Assembly: GCA_036936605.1 (NCBI GenBank) | Contig: JAUPFV010000001.1 | Span: 118,242,771-118,306,770 of the forward strand | Length of the DNA: 64,000 bases | Reading direction: 5' to 3' | Origin: Limnanthes douglasii subsp. nivea | Lineage: Eukaryota > Streptophyta > Magnoliopsida > Brassicales > Limnanthaceae | Shown here: piece after piece, positions 43,260-53,399 of the stretch | Numbering within the stretch: the stretch's first letter is position 1 | Layout: each line of letters opens with the position of its first letter | Made by a program: the position numbers and the translations under genes | The notes under the pieces: model-generated | The model's database searches: none | The model's input: the letters and a program-made list of their open reading frames with translations, nothing else | Told to the model about the DNA's origin: nothing

Positions 43260-44040
43260 TTTATTAGGTTATCTTGATTATCCAACTTCAGTTCGTGCAT
43301 TGAATGTATCAAAGGAAAATATATTAAAATGAAAAGGTTAGGTGTATACAAAGTGAAACAAGTCTTAAAGTTGCTGCATACCAATCTATGTGGACCACAC
43401 TAAAAGCTATTTTGGAATAAACATTGGTATTTTATATAATTTATTAAGTAATTCTTTTGGTACTGGTAAGTAGAATCCCTAAGGAAATAATAAAGTTAAA
43501 TAAGTTGGTAAGAGCATTAAGTGCATCAAATATAACTGTGGTGGTGAATACTATAGAATTTATGATAATCAAGAGAAAAACACCATGAACCATATACAAA
43601 ATATCTAGAGGAGTGAGGTATAACTTCCCCCTCTAATATAAATACCAGGTTCATCCAAAATGAATGTCATATTTGAGAGACAAAACCGTACGCTTAAGGA
43701 TATGGTGAGAAGTATGATTAATCATTCAATACTACCATTACCACTTTGGAGCGACAACATCAAATTTGTTGTATACAGTCTGAGTGTAGTTCCCATAAAA
43801 AAACCATTAAGATCGCACATGGATGTTGGACTTGGCGTGAGCTTATATTAAAGCATCTGCATGTTTAGGGATGTCCATATAAAGTGAAACATTATAGGCC
43901 AAATCAAAAGATACTGTACCTAAGACGATTAGTCGTTATTTCATCGGATATTCATAATACTCAAGAGATTTTAACTTTTATGATCATTCCCCTAGAATTA
44001 TATTTGAGAAATAAAAAAAATAAAGTTCTTTGAAGATATC
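43260..44040 (+). pseudogene. Copia-2 integrase remnant
   Basis: VGKSIKCIKYNCGGEYYRIY (near 43505-43565, where relatives have RSDRGGEY; the catalytic Asp is Asn), FERQNRTLKDMVRSMINHSI and LPLPLWSDNIKFVVYSLSVV (43670-43790), LKHLHV-GCPYKVKHYRPNQ (43850-43900), FFEDIKKLG (about 44030). Frames shift several times. Confidence 0.8.
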
Positions 44041-44060
44041 AAGAAATTGGGCACAAATGT

Positions 44061-44270
44061 TCATTTTGAGGAAGAATTCATAGAGATTCATGAAGGTTTT
44101 AATGAAAATAAGTAGGTCATGAAGCCAACATATCGCACCAAAATGATCCATGTTAGTAAATTGAATACTCATTTTAAGGAAGAATCCATATGGATTTATC
44201 AAGGTTCTAACGAAAACAAGTAGGTCATGAAGCTAACATATCCCACGACAATAATCCATTTTAGTGAATT
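44061..44270 (+). repeat. 108-bp tandem duplication in Copia-2
   Basis: TCATTTTGAGGAAGAATTCA...AGTAGGTCATGAAGCCAAC (44061-44168) is repeated with about 15% change at 44169-44270. A shorter third copy lies at 41536-41584. Confidence 0.85.
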
Positions 44271-44639
44271 GATACTTTATCATATGATCTGGTTTCAATG
44301 CTAGTCATTTCAGTTTCGTTAGAACATGAAGATATTTAAGATGATATTTATTTTCCACATAGAGGAAACAATTAAATTTTTCTAGAAGATCAAAACTCTA
44401 CCTTCTTAAGAAATGAAAACTTAATGCCCTTAAAAAGGTCCACTAGAGAAATTTTAAACTATATATATTGGATTGTATAATGTATCTTCAAGAACATAAA
44501 AAATTCACGTAATGTAATGAAAAATGATCCGTCATGTTGTTAGTGAAGCTATGCAGATTTATGATTTTCATTTGTACATTATATATATATATATATATTC
44601 AAGAATAATATATACACTACAAAGTAACCCGGTCTAAGA

Positions 44640-45330
44640 GATTGTCCCATTAGATGAAGAAAAGAAGACAATTGGTTATAAATGGATTTACAAGAGCAAA
44701 CGAGATTCTAAAAGTAAAACAAAGAGACATAAATCACAAATATACTCAACGTGAAGGAGTGACTTTAAAACTATATTTTCTCTACTTTTACCAAATTAAT
44801 CTTGTAGGAAGGTCATGACACAAGTTGCACACTTTGACCTATAGCTTCAATAAATGGACGTTAAGGTCATTTTTCTTAAAGGTGACATTAAAGAAACAAT
44901 CTATATAATACATTATGAGAACTTTTAAATTGGTAATTCATAGTAAATGGTCTGCAAACGTAATAAATCCATCTATAAGCTCAGTCAAGCTTCTTGAAAG
45001 TGGTTTTATAAAATTATTGAGGTAATAATGTCTCTTTTGTCTTTGAGATGAACTCGGTTAATGATTATGTATATCAAAATTTCAAGTGATAATAAGTTTA
45101 TATTTATAGTGCGATATGTTAATGACATAATACTGGTCATGAATGATAGTAAATTATTACACACTAAAACAAAATTCATATTAGATAAATTTGATATGAA
45201 AAATCTTGGTGATGTGACTTATTTATTAAAAATATAGAATCATTGGGATCGTTCCCGTGGAATCTTGGAATAATCACAAAAAACATACATAAAAAATATC
45301 TTGCAATGATATGGAACTACAAATTAAAAT
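44640..45330 (+). pseudogene. Copia-2 reverse transcriptase remnant
   Basis: INGFTRANEILKVKQRDINH and QREGVTL (44665-44765) match the W-V-Y-K-x-K...YTQ-x-E-G block. FVFEMNSVNDYVYQNF (45045-45090) and FIVRYVNDIILVMNDSKLLH (45105-45160) hold the catalytic YVDD, here YVND. KFDMKNLGDVTYLLKI and NHWDRSRGILGI (45185-45270) follow. Loss of a catalytic Asp and many stops mean it is dead. Confidence 0.83.
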
Positions 45331-45749
45331 CCCTGAATACCTTTAATGGATAAAGAGAAATATTCATTATTTTTAAAGAATTCCCAACATTGACTTGTTT
45401 GAAAACACAATGACACAAACTGATAACAAACATCAGAATCCTCCAAGCATTATGAATAAGCTAACTCGGGAAAATTCCATATTCTTCAAATAATCTTAGT
45501 AAGTCTAGGTTAAGAGAGGATGAAGACCCATTTCAAATAGAGAAGTGAAAAATACAAATTCATGACAATAAGAATATAATAGAGTCTCATCAGGTCTGGA
45601 AACCAAACTTTAACGTCGGTAAGAATACTTAATTATATTTTCTTTATATAATAATATACTTAATCTATGTAAACGTACTTATATTTGGTTTGACTCAAAT
45701 TCTTCATTAAACACATCAAACTTCCCATATAGTAAAGATCATATACTCC

Positions 45750-46233
45750 TTAAATTTGAACTAGAACATATACATAAGAAGAACAAAACTGAATAATAAG
45801 AGAAGATAAATTCAGGCTCCTAATATTATTATAGGAATTACAAAACCTAGATACAAAATAATCGATTAGTATCATCAGTAAATGAATAAAGGGATTTCGT
45901 TGAGAATATTGAGAATCTATATAATGTTCTAATTTATTCGAAGAAAAAGTACCAAATAGTGCACTAGTGCCCTGAATCGGGCTATCAGATTGATCACCAT
46001 CCATGCGCATAATCGATTTCAAGTTTCTAGTTGCAATTTGTGTGAGGAAATAATATAAAATTGATAAAATTTATAGAAGTAAAATCAAGAGCTACATTGA
46101 AACCCGAAAGCTTTGGGTGTGGAATGTTATTGTACAGTTTCCCTTTGATTAAATATAATTGTTTGTCCTCAAGGTAGGGTTGTGTACTACTTGTGTCGAT
46201 GAAAAGATTCCAATAAGGTAAGTATAAATACAT
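45750..46233 (-). pseudogene. Unrecognised coding-like stretch
   Basis: Two adjacent minus-strand open stretches: 46233-46027 starting MYLYLPYWNLF and 46022-45750 containing MDGDQSDSPIQGTSALFGTF and SSNKLEHYIDSQYSQRNPF. The amino-acid mix looks protein-like for such AT-rich DNA, but I recognise no domain. It may be a decayed host exon, an organelle-derived piece, or chance. It lies between Copia-2 and the Pack-MULE. Confidence 0.3.
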
Positions 46234-46445
46234 CTGACCTCAAAACTCTTATGAGTCTTGCCATAGTTGGACTAGTGGATCAGCTAATCAGATTCTTGAA
46301 TGGACATAAACTTTATGCTTAAAAAATAATGAGATAATTAAACCTCAACCATTTATAAAAGACAACATACGTTTAGGGTGACAATAAATACTTCAAACTT
46401 TTAGTACTCCTTCGATACCCTTTGAAGAAGTATGGGAACGACTGA

Positions 46446-46454
46446 TAAAAAAAA
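46446..46454. repeat. 9-bp target duplication, left of Pack-MULE
   Basis: TAAAAAAAA, repeated at 51360-51368. Nine bases is the Mutator-family hallmark. The simple sequence weakens the evidence somewhat. Confidence 0.7.
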
Positions 46455-46507
46455 GGGAAATGACACACTAAGTACCTTTTAACCAAACCTATTACAACCT
46501 AGTACCC
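46455..46507 (+). repeat. Left terminal inverted repeat of the Pack-MULE
   Basis: GGGAAATGACACACTAAGTA onward; aligned without gaps to the complement of 51307-51359, with about 33 of 51 positions identical. Shared blocks are TAA(G/A)TACCTT and GTACCC. Confidence 0.65.
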
Positions 46508-46689
46508 AAAAATGGGTTAATGCTCACTTAATACCCATCTCATTAAACATATCCACTTCTAATACCTTTTCTTTTTTTAATACCAAGATTACCCTCAACC
46601 TAGTATATAAGGTTGATTTGTGAAAAATTAGGGTTTTTTGTTACAGCCCCCATTCTATTTTTGAATTTTGAAATTCAAAACGGCCTCCA

Positions 46690-46850
46690 CTCTTACTCTT
46701 CTTCTCTCTCTCTCCTCTTCTTCTCTCTTTCTCCTCTTCTTCTCTCTCTCCACCGGCGAACCATACAACCACCGTCGAACTAGTCTTAATCACCGGCGAA
46801 CCATACAAACACCAAGGTCCTGCGTTCCTCTCACCGGCGAGCTGTTTTTT
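46690..46850. other. CT-rich and CACCGGCGAACC repeats near the left end
   Basis: A CTTCTTCTCTCTCTC tract is followed by three CACCGGCGA motifs (46750, 46790, 46830). This resembles a plant gene 5' UTR/first-exon start and may be captured DNA. Similar motifs in the opposite sense occur near the right end. Confidence 0.5.
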
Positions 46851-47034
46851 TGACGAACTGTCGAATATCGCCGGTGACATTTCCAGTCCGATCGAACATG
46901 ACGAACCTTAACTTTTCGGTAAGGTTTAGCAGTGTTCTCAGTCCGATCGAACATGACATGTTTTCTGTCTGTTTAGTCTGATACATTATGGTGCGATTTA
47001 AGCGTTCTTTTTATACTGTTGTTGCTATCTAGGT

Positions 47035-47276
47035 GATGCATTTCTACTGTTTTCTATTTGTTTAGATATGGTTCATAGAGAAACTAAAGGCTGAATAATC
47101 TTTGGATCTTTTTGGCTTAATTAAAGAACTTCTATGTTTCTAAAACCTGAAAAATATCTTGCAACTTATATAGGTATTGTGGCTGCTTTTTGAAATAAGT
47201 TTCCATTTTCGATCTTAACAATAGATTCACTAGCGTAGCTAATGTATATTAATGGCAAGAAATTGTTTAGTTTCTG
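47035..47276 (+). repeat. Direct duplication copy 1 (about 241 bp)
   Basis: GATGCATTTCTACTG...GTTTAGTTTCTG, almost identical to 47808-48048 (one single-base indel and one substitution seen). Confidence 0.93.
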
Positions 47277-47432
47277 TTTCTGGTCGAATCAAAGCATCGA
47301 TACCGGCTCTGATTACATTCCGGTAAGAAATTGCAGTTTTCCAGCTCTGTTTTATACATTGCGATTTTAGTGCATATCTGATTGCTAGACACTATATTAT
47401 TTATCAGTTGCGATTTATGCCTTGTATACAGT

Positions 47433-47515
47433 GCTAGATACAACATGAGACATTGCTAGATACAGCATGAGACATTGCTAGATACAGCATGAGACATTGC
47501 TAGATACAGCATGAG
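47433..47515 (+). repeat. 22-bp tandem repeat, about 3.8 units
   Basis: Unit GCTAGATACAGCATGAGACATT; the first unit has ACA for GCA. Confidence 0.95.
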
Positions 47516-47807
47516 CTTTCGAGGTATTTATGGGTAGTTTCTTTCGAGGGAGCTTCAAGCTGTGTTGGGTACTGCAAAATGGGAGGTGCAAAATGAAGAT
47601 GGAAAAGGGAGTAACTGAAGAAGTGCCGTTTTCATTCCTTTCGTTACCATAGTTCATGTACCTTCTTTAAGTTATTGCATTGTATATATAAACTGACTCA
47701 CTGTTTCAATCCAATTAAGCTGTTGTGATTCAATTCAACATTTTGATTATGTCATAGCTCTATAATTCAATTCAACATTTTGTTCGTTCGGGCTTGATAA
47801 TAAGTCT

Positions 47808-48048
47808 GATGCATTTCTACTGTTTTCTATTTGTTTAGATATGGTTCATAGAGAAACTAAAGGCTGAATAATCTTTGGATCTTTTTGGCTTAATTAAAGA
47901 AATCTATGTTTCTAAAACCTGAAAAATATCTTGCAACTTATATAGGTATTGTGGCTGCTTTTTGAAATAAGTTTCCATTTTCGATCTTAACAATAGATTC
48001 ACTAGCGTAGCTAATGTATATTAATGGCAAGAAATCGTTTAGTTTCTG
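47808..48048 (+). repeat. Direct duplication copy 2 (about 241 bp)
   Basis: Second copy of 47035-47276, offset 773 bp. Confidence 0.93.
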
Positions 48049-48180
48049 CTTTTTGCTTATCTGTTTCTGTTTCCAGCAGCCAGTCCCGTTATGGTCGATG
48101 TTTCAAATTGAGGCATAATAGGAGGTCATGTGATGCTCCGTTCTAAACATTATTTACCGACTTTTTTGTAACATTTTACA

Positions 48181-49055
48181 TCTCAAAGATAAGCACTCCT
48201 TATCTTTCGACTTATGTTTTGTAGACTTTTAACATTTACATGTTCCATGTCTGTTTCTTTCTGACTATGATATCTATTCACGTATACATTGCTATCTATG
48301 CTTTTATACTCTGATAGCCACTCTATTCAACATTGATAGATTCTGGATTTTGCATCTAACAGATACATCAAAGTATGTTTACTGTTTTCGTTTACATCCA
48401 TCTGATACTTTACTTACATTTGTTAAAGATGTACTTCAAATCTTTCATGCCTGATTTATCTCAAAGATAAGCACTCCTTGTATTTTGACTTACGTTTCTT
48501 ACACTTTTAACATTGACACGTTTCATGTCTGTTTGTTTCAGACTCTGATATCTATTCATGTGTACATTGCTATCTATGCTGTTACAATCTGATAGCCCCT
48601 TTATTCAACTTTGATAGATTATGTATTTTACATCTAACAGATAAATCAAAGTATGTTTTCTGTTTTGTTGTTCATCCATCTGATACTTTGCTTACATTTG
48701 TTCAAGAGGTTTATCACATCTTTCATGCCTGATTCATCTCAAAGATAAGCACTCCTTGTATTTTGACTTATGCTTCTTACACTTTTAACATTGACACGTT
48801 TCATGTCTGTTTGTTTCAGACTCTGATATATATTCATGTCTACATTGCTATCTATGCTGCTACAATCTGATAGCCACGCTATACAAATTTAATAGATTAT
48901 GTATTTTACATCTAACAGATAAATCAAAGTATGTTTTCTGTTTCGTTGTAGATCCATCTGATACTTTACTTACATTTATTAAGACTCTGATATGTATTCA
49001 TTTATACATTGCTATCTATGCTGTTATACTCTGATATCCACTTTATTCAACCTTG
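48181..49055 (+). repeat. 278-bp tandem repeat, about 3.2 units
   Basis: Units begin TCTCAAAGATAAGCACTCCT at 48181, 48459 and 48737; a partial unit runs 48984-49055. Recurrent inner motif ACATTGCTATCTATGCTGTTA. Units 2 and 3 are closer to each other than to unit 1. Confidence 0.92.
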
Positions 49056-49407
49056 CTATCTATGCTTACATCTTATACATTAGGTCTACATACACTGTTC
49101 TTTTAAATTTACCATAACTCTGATATCTTAGTTTTCCAACATTGCTATTCTTTTAAATAACTGCAAGTAAAACTGCTTCCTTCAACTGCACGATACCATA
49201 TCATATCATACCAGTTTATGCTAGAGAAGGGAAATTGCAATCAAACATTAACATTTAAATCAGTAACTGCTACAGATCTTCCAAATACACCCACCCTGTC
49301 AAAAAATGATACTACTGCACAGGGTTTGTGTTTCGTTACAGTCCAAAAAAAGCATAAACAAACGTTAAACACAACAAAATATAAACCAACAGTTCCATGA
49401 TACTACA

Positions 49408-49540
49408 TCGACATGTTCAACCCTAATCAGAATCATCTCCATAAGATTCCTCCGCCGCTTCTTCCTCTTCTTCTTCTTCCTCTTCCTCCGCCTCTTCTCC
49501 ACCAGGTTCAAATCCATGGCGTCGGACTGTAAACTATACA
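49408..49540 (-). pseudogene. Captured Glu-rich gene fragment
   Basis: On the minus strand one frame reads FEPGGEEAEEEEEEEEEEAA then EESYGDDSD and a stop, an acidic tail of the kind that ends many eukaryotic proteins. Another frame gives a Lys/Arg-rich reading starting MDLNLVEKRRRKRKKKK. Which frame was coding is unknown, as is the parent gene. Confidence 0.4.
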
Positions 49541-49748
49541 CAAACACTGATAGATAATGCAACCAATATTGCTAGATATGGACCAACCCTACGTAAACTC
49601 ACAATGCTTACAACAGCAGCCACATACCTACGGTACACGACGTTACAGCATTCTAATCGACACAACACCATTCTAACCAACACAACTATAACCTAAATAT
49701 GTTATGAAAACCTGCACTTAATAGAAAGGAGAAAAATCAAAAAAGAAC

Positions 49749-49841
49749 CTGGATCACCAATCAGAAGCAAGTGAGACTCTCCTCTAACTTTAGTACCAGA
49801 AGCATCAACGTGTCTGACACCTCCAATAAGTGTTAATGCAA
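49749..49841 (-). pseudogene. Captured exon of an MCM9-like replicative helicase
   Basis: A 93-bp minus-strand exon bounded by acceptor TTCTTCCCAG and donor CCAG|GTTCTTTT encodes [20 protein letters not shown] and [10 protein letters not shown]. The stretch before the Walker A motif (GDPGTGKS) in MCM AAA+ helicases has this form, and the [15 protein letters not shown] wording is that of MCM9 rather than MCM2-7. The exon ends just before the Walker A lysine. No neighbouring MCM exon was found, so this is a fragment and not a gene. Confidence 0.72.
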
Positions 49842-50015
49842 CTGGGAAGAATAGAAGAAAGCAAAATATTAAACATTTTTATGAATTATATAATATCCTA
49901 GAGAGAAAATGTGCTAAATCCTGACTTCTTAGCTCTTGACAGAATGCTGAAAAGTCCAAAGAAAATAGTCAGGATTAAGTTGTATGCCTAACCAGCAAGC
50001 TTCACAGTGAATAAT

Positions 50016-50063
50016 ATGTTACAGGTTACACAAAACCATACTGTATGTTACAGGTTACACAAA
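50016..50063 (+). repeat. Short tandem repeat ATGTTACAGGTTACACAAAA
   Basis: Two copies of a roughly 26-bp unit (ATGTTACAGGTTACACAAAA plus CCATACTGT). Confidence 0.85.
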
Positions 50064-50230
50064 AAGACTAGGTTCAGACAAAAACCAGATCTTTTATGCG
50101 GGTTAAGGATTCAAGTAAAGCTAGAACAGAGACATGATTCGATCTTCAAATCCCTCATGGGGTTTATAGAAAGGAAACAATACCCAATATCAAGCACAGA
50201 GAGTAGGGAAGACGGCGACAAAAAACGTAC

Positions 50231-50296
50231 ATGTTCGACGGAGACGGAGGCGGACGATGGTGATGTCGATGCAGTTACGGTGGCCGGAACGTTCAC
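50231..50296 (-). pseudogene. Possible captured exon with GT donor
   Basis: Minus-strand NVPATVTASTSPSSASVSVE then H, ending CGAACAT|GTACGTTTT, a good donor. Ser/Thr/Ala-rich and locally GC-rich, like a plant first exon, but it has no in-frame ATG. Parent gene unknown. Confidence 0.35.
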
Positions 50297-51306
50297 ATAA
50301 TAAGGTAGTTAATAATTTACATGGTAACTAAAACAATAATACTAAGCAGCCCCTGCATTATATGGTTAAACTACTATCAGACCCTGATATATAATACAAA
50401 ATACATTGCTAGATGTTTGACGATACCTAGATACACTCACAACATTTGGAACAGCATCCCTATATCTGTGATACACGATCTAACACGTTAACGATCAGCC
50501 TCATAATGCTGATAGTTGTACTGATAGATATAACAGCGCATATTGCTAGACATGTACGAACCCTACGCAAACTCACAATGCTTAAAACAACAGCCTGACA
50601 ATGCTTAAAACACCAGCCTCACAATGATTACAACAACACCATCCTCACTACCAATACGACTATCACGTAACGTCGTCCGATCGAGCAACAGTAACAAATA
50701 ACCTTACGTTTCTACCGGAGTATTAGACATCATACAGCATGGACTATCATTGGGTTGGAAAACCTACACATCAACGCATACGAATCGAACAGATACCTGA
50801 TTTGGTTTGAAGGCGACTGTTCCGTTCGACGGAAACTTCTTTGCAGTTGGAGGCTCGCCGGTTGTGGTTCCAAATTCCGAACCAGAGACAGAGACAGTGG
50901 TGGTTTGCCGGTAGGTGTCCGGAATTTCGGAACGGAGACGAAAACACTTGTTAGTTGTCGCCGGTGGTTCGCCTGTCGATGTCAGAACTATCGGAGGAGT
51001 GACAGAGATGCTTCTTACTGGTCGACGGTGGATCGCCGGTGGGTGTCAAGAATATCGGAACAGAGACAGAGACAGTAGTGGTTCGCCGGTACGTTTCCTT
51101 TCAAAAATGTCTTTTGGTTTCGCTCTCGTAAAACGTGTTTCTCTCTCCTCAAATTTGGAAATGTGAAAGTGGGGGGAATTGGAACCTAAAAGTCTGATTA
51201 GAAGGTGAAAAAAAGTGCGTTTCAACAAAAGAACCCCTTTTATACCCTAGAGGGTATAAAAGTCCATATTATGGCTCTAGGTAGTTTTTGAAACTAGTCC
51301 AAAAAC

Positions 51307-51359
51307 GGGTACCATCTTGGTATTTGATAGTTGAGAAGGTATTTAGGGGTACTTTTCTC
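51307..51359 (-). repeat. Right terminal inverted repeat of the Pack-MULE
   Basis: On the minus strand GAGAAAAGTACCCCTAAATA onward; pairs with 46455-46507. Confidence 0.65.
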
Positions 51360-51368
51360 TAAAAAAAA
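51360..51368. repeat. 9-bp target duplication, right of Pack-MULE
   Basis: TAAAAAAAA, identical to 46446-46454. Confidence 0.7.
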
Positions 51369-51369
51369 A

Positions 51370-52380
51370 TCGGATACAATACTCCTATTATATCTTACTT
51401 GAAAATGGTAAAGAGTGGATCAAATATACAATAGAAAAATATCTTTTAATAGTATTAAAGTTAAAAATATTAATTCAAATTAGTCAAAATTGAGTGAATT
51501 AAAGACATATAATAATCTATCCACCTTCTTTATTCAAAATATATATGTAACTTTATAAATAAAAAGAAAAACTAAAAAATAAAAGATCTAGTAATCTTAC
51601 CGTTCTTGTATTTTATTTGTCTATGGATTTAATAAATCTAAATTTGTCTCACTAATTTATTAATTAACTTACATATAAAATAAACATTGTATGTAAATAA
51701 AATTATATATATATATATATATATATATTAATTTTTAAAGAGTCTTGCCAACTAAGACTAATTCAAGAATTCAATTACGGGCTATTATCTAAAAAATACA
51801 AGTTCATGGATCATATTTTCTACCAAAAATACTATTCTATGCAAACTTATCAAACACTTTGTATTCTTTCTTATTTTTGTTTTTAAAATTTATGTATCTT
51901 TTAAATTGTAACTAGAAAAAAAATCAAACTACCATTGGTTTTGTTTGAGAAGAAAAAACTAGATTCATGAATCATATTTAAAAATAATAATTATTTTTTG
52001 CATGTTAATCATGGTCAATTTGGGTCTCACATCTATCTTTAGCTTTTATGTCACATATTTAACATGATCTTGCATTTAGCATAACAAATATAGGTTTCCC
52101 ATCTATCATCATCTAACATTTATGTCTCGCATCTACTATTTTCATTTTACATTGGCCTCACATCTAGTATCTAAATTTTAGGTCTCAGTCTCACTGTGAG
52201 ACTCTCACATCTAGTATCTAAAATCTAGATCTCGCACTATGTATCGCATCTAACATACTTATTTTACATTGGTCTCCCATCTAGCGTATAAAATCTAGGT
52301 CTCACATTTATCATCGAGCTTTTATGTCTCGTATCTACCATTTTATTATACACGGGTATCACATCTAACATCTAAATCTA
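51370..52380. other. AT-rich DNA with degenerate repeats
   Basis: No gene. (AT)n at 51704-51729. From about 52015 to 52380 phrases such as GGTCTCACATCTA, TCTAAAATCTAGGTCTC and CATTTTACATTGGTCTC recur at roughly 100-bp spacing, a decayed tandem array. Confidence 0.65.
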
Positions 52381-52469
52381 AGTAGTCGAGTTGGTTGAGT
52401 AGGTCATTCTTATGACCAAAAGGTCATGAGTTCGAATCCCTCTACATACGCTTCCCTCCGAAAAAAAAG
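52381..52469 (+). mobile_element. tRNA-derived SINE copy 1
   Basis: A-box-like AGTCGAGTTGGTTGAGTAGG and B-box-like GGTCATGAGTTCGAATCCC in pol III spacing, then CTACATACGCTTCCCTCCG and a short A run. It lacks the middle CGGCTGAG...CTTCTGGCG part found in the other copies. Confidence 0.8.
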
Positions 52470-53131
52470 ATGCAGGACACGAGACACCAACTAAGAACAC
52501 ACGAAAACTTACCTAAAACACAGTATCATTTTCTTTCTTTAAACAATCCATAATCCTAAACCTTAGAAAAACATTCCAAATATAGTTTTTGGATTATCCT
52601 TTTGATCAAGATTTGTACAGTTTGTCGAATAACAAAAAAAAAAGACTAAAAGAAAAAAAGAAAAAAAAGACATAAAAAAGAATTTTAAAAAACAACGTAA
52701 ACTAAAAGTATTTAATTTTTATCTTATATAATTAATAAAAGTATATTAGGTTAAAATTGGACATAATTGATTAATATTAAATAACAACTAAAATAAATAA
52801 ACATTAGATGATATATAATTACTAGTATTTAATTTTTGAATTGTGATTTTATTTTCCATGACTTAAATGATATCCATTATTAAATTTGTAAACTCTATAT
52901 ATAAAAATTAAATTTTAGTTATCCAATATATATATATATATATATTTATTGGGTTTCAGATTTACCATGTATATAGTACATGATAAATGTTTGAAATAAA
53001 TGCGGATTTATTTTAGATTTTAATTTTCGCACATTGGTGTGGATAATATTAAATTTAATAATTTAAAATATAAATTAAACTACTAATAATACCATTATCC
53101 ATACAAATATAAATATAAAATATTGCTTCCA
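52470..53131. other. AT-rich spacer
   Basis: Includes A-rich runs and (AT)n at 52926-52945. No gene seen. Confidence 0.7.
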
Positions 53132-53288
53132 AAGGGGTAATTGAGTTGGTTGAGTAAGACATGTTTGTGACCAAAGGTCATGAGTTCGAGTCCTTCTACA
53201 TATGCTCTCTCGGCTGAGCCTGTCACCTTGTGTAGACCTTCTGGCGTTGGTTTGCAGGCTATTGCGTTGGGTTCCTTGGGTTCCAGTT
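53132..53288 (+). mobile_element. tRNA-derived SINE copy 2 (fullest)
   Basis: A box TAATTGAGTTGGTTGAGTAA (53138-53157), B box GGTCATGAGTTCGAGTCC (53176-53193), then CTCTCTCGGCTGAGCCTGTC, ACCTTGTGTAGACCTTCTGG and GGGTTCC. SINEs are transcribed by RNA polymerase III from these boxes and moved by LINE enzymes. Confidence 0.85.
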
Positions 53289-53337
53289 AAAAGTTATATT
53301 TTTACAAAAACCTAATTATGCCCCAAATGACACTCAA

Positions 53338-53348
53338 GCGCGCGCGCG

Positions 53349-53380
<32 letters not shown>
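53338..53380. repeat. Compound microsatellite (GC)n(AC)n(AT)n
   Basis: About six GC, eight AC and eight AT units run into each other, all alternating purine-pyrimidine. Confidence 0.96.
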
Positions 53381-53399
53381 GCAAAACACTGCTGTAGAT

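Larger units (their letters stand above)
42000..45340 (+). mobile_element. Copia-2: strongly decayed Ty1/copia element
   Basis: Plus-strand remnants in the order gag (42000-42760), integrase (43260-44040), RT (44640-45330). This is Ty1/copia order, and the motifs are from a different family than Copia-1. LTR borders could not be fixed. A 108-bp duplication interrupts the region between integrase and RT. Confidence 0.75.
46455..51359. mobile_element. Non-autonomous Mutator-like element (Pack-MULE)
   Basis: A 4905-bp element with imperfect terminal inverted repeats of at least 53 bp and a 9-bp flanking duplication. No transposase reading (MURA) was found. It carries CT-rich/gene-start-like DNA near the left end, a 241-bp direct duplication, a 22-bp array, three 278-bp tandem units, and minus-strand gene fragments including an MCM9-like exon with intact splice sites. 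Both ends also carry CACCGGCGAACC-type sequence in opposite orientations (46750-46830 and 50915-51095), so the inverted similarity may extend well beyond 53 bp. Confidence 0.72.

Noticed and set aside
45750..46233. Plastid gene insertion
   Set aside because: The feel of the protein suggested an organelle gene, but I could not match any specific plastid gene, so no such call is made.
50755..51166. ORFs of 107 and 83 codons at the right end of the Pack-MULE
   Set aside because: Built from short repeats of the GTTCGCCGGT type; no domain, and frame unsupported by splice sites.
46455..51359. Autonomous MULE with transposase
   Set aside because: No MURA-type reading (D-D-E core or zinc finger) was found in any frame.
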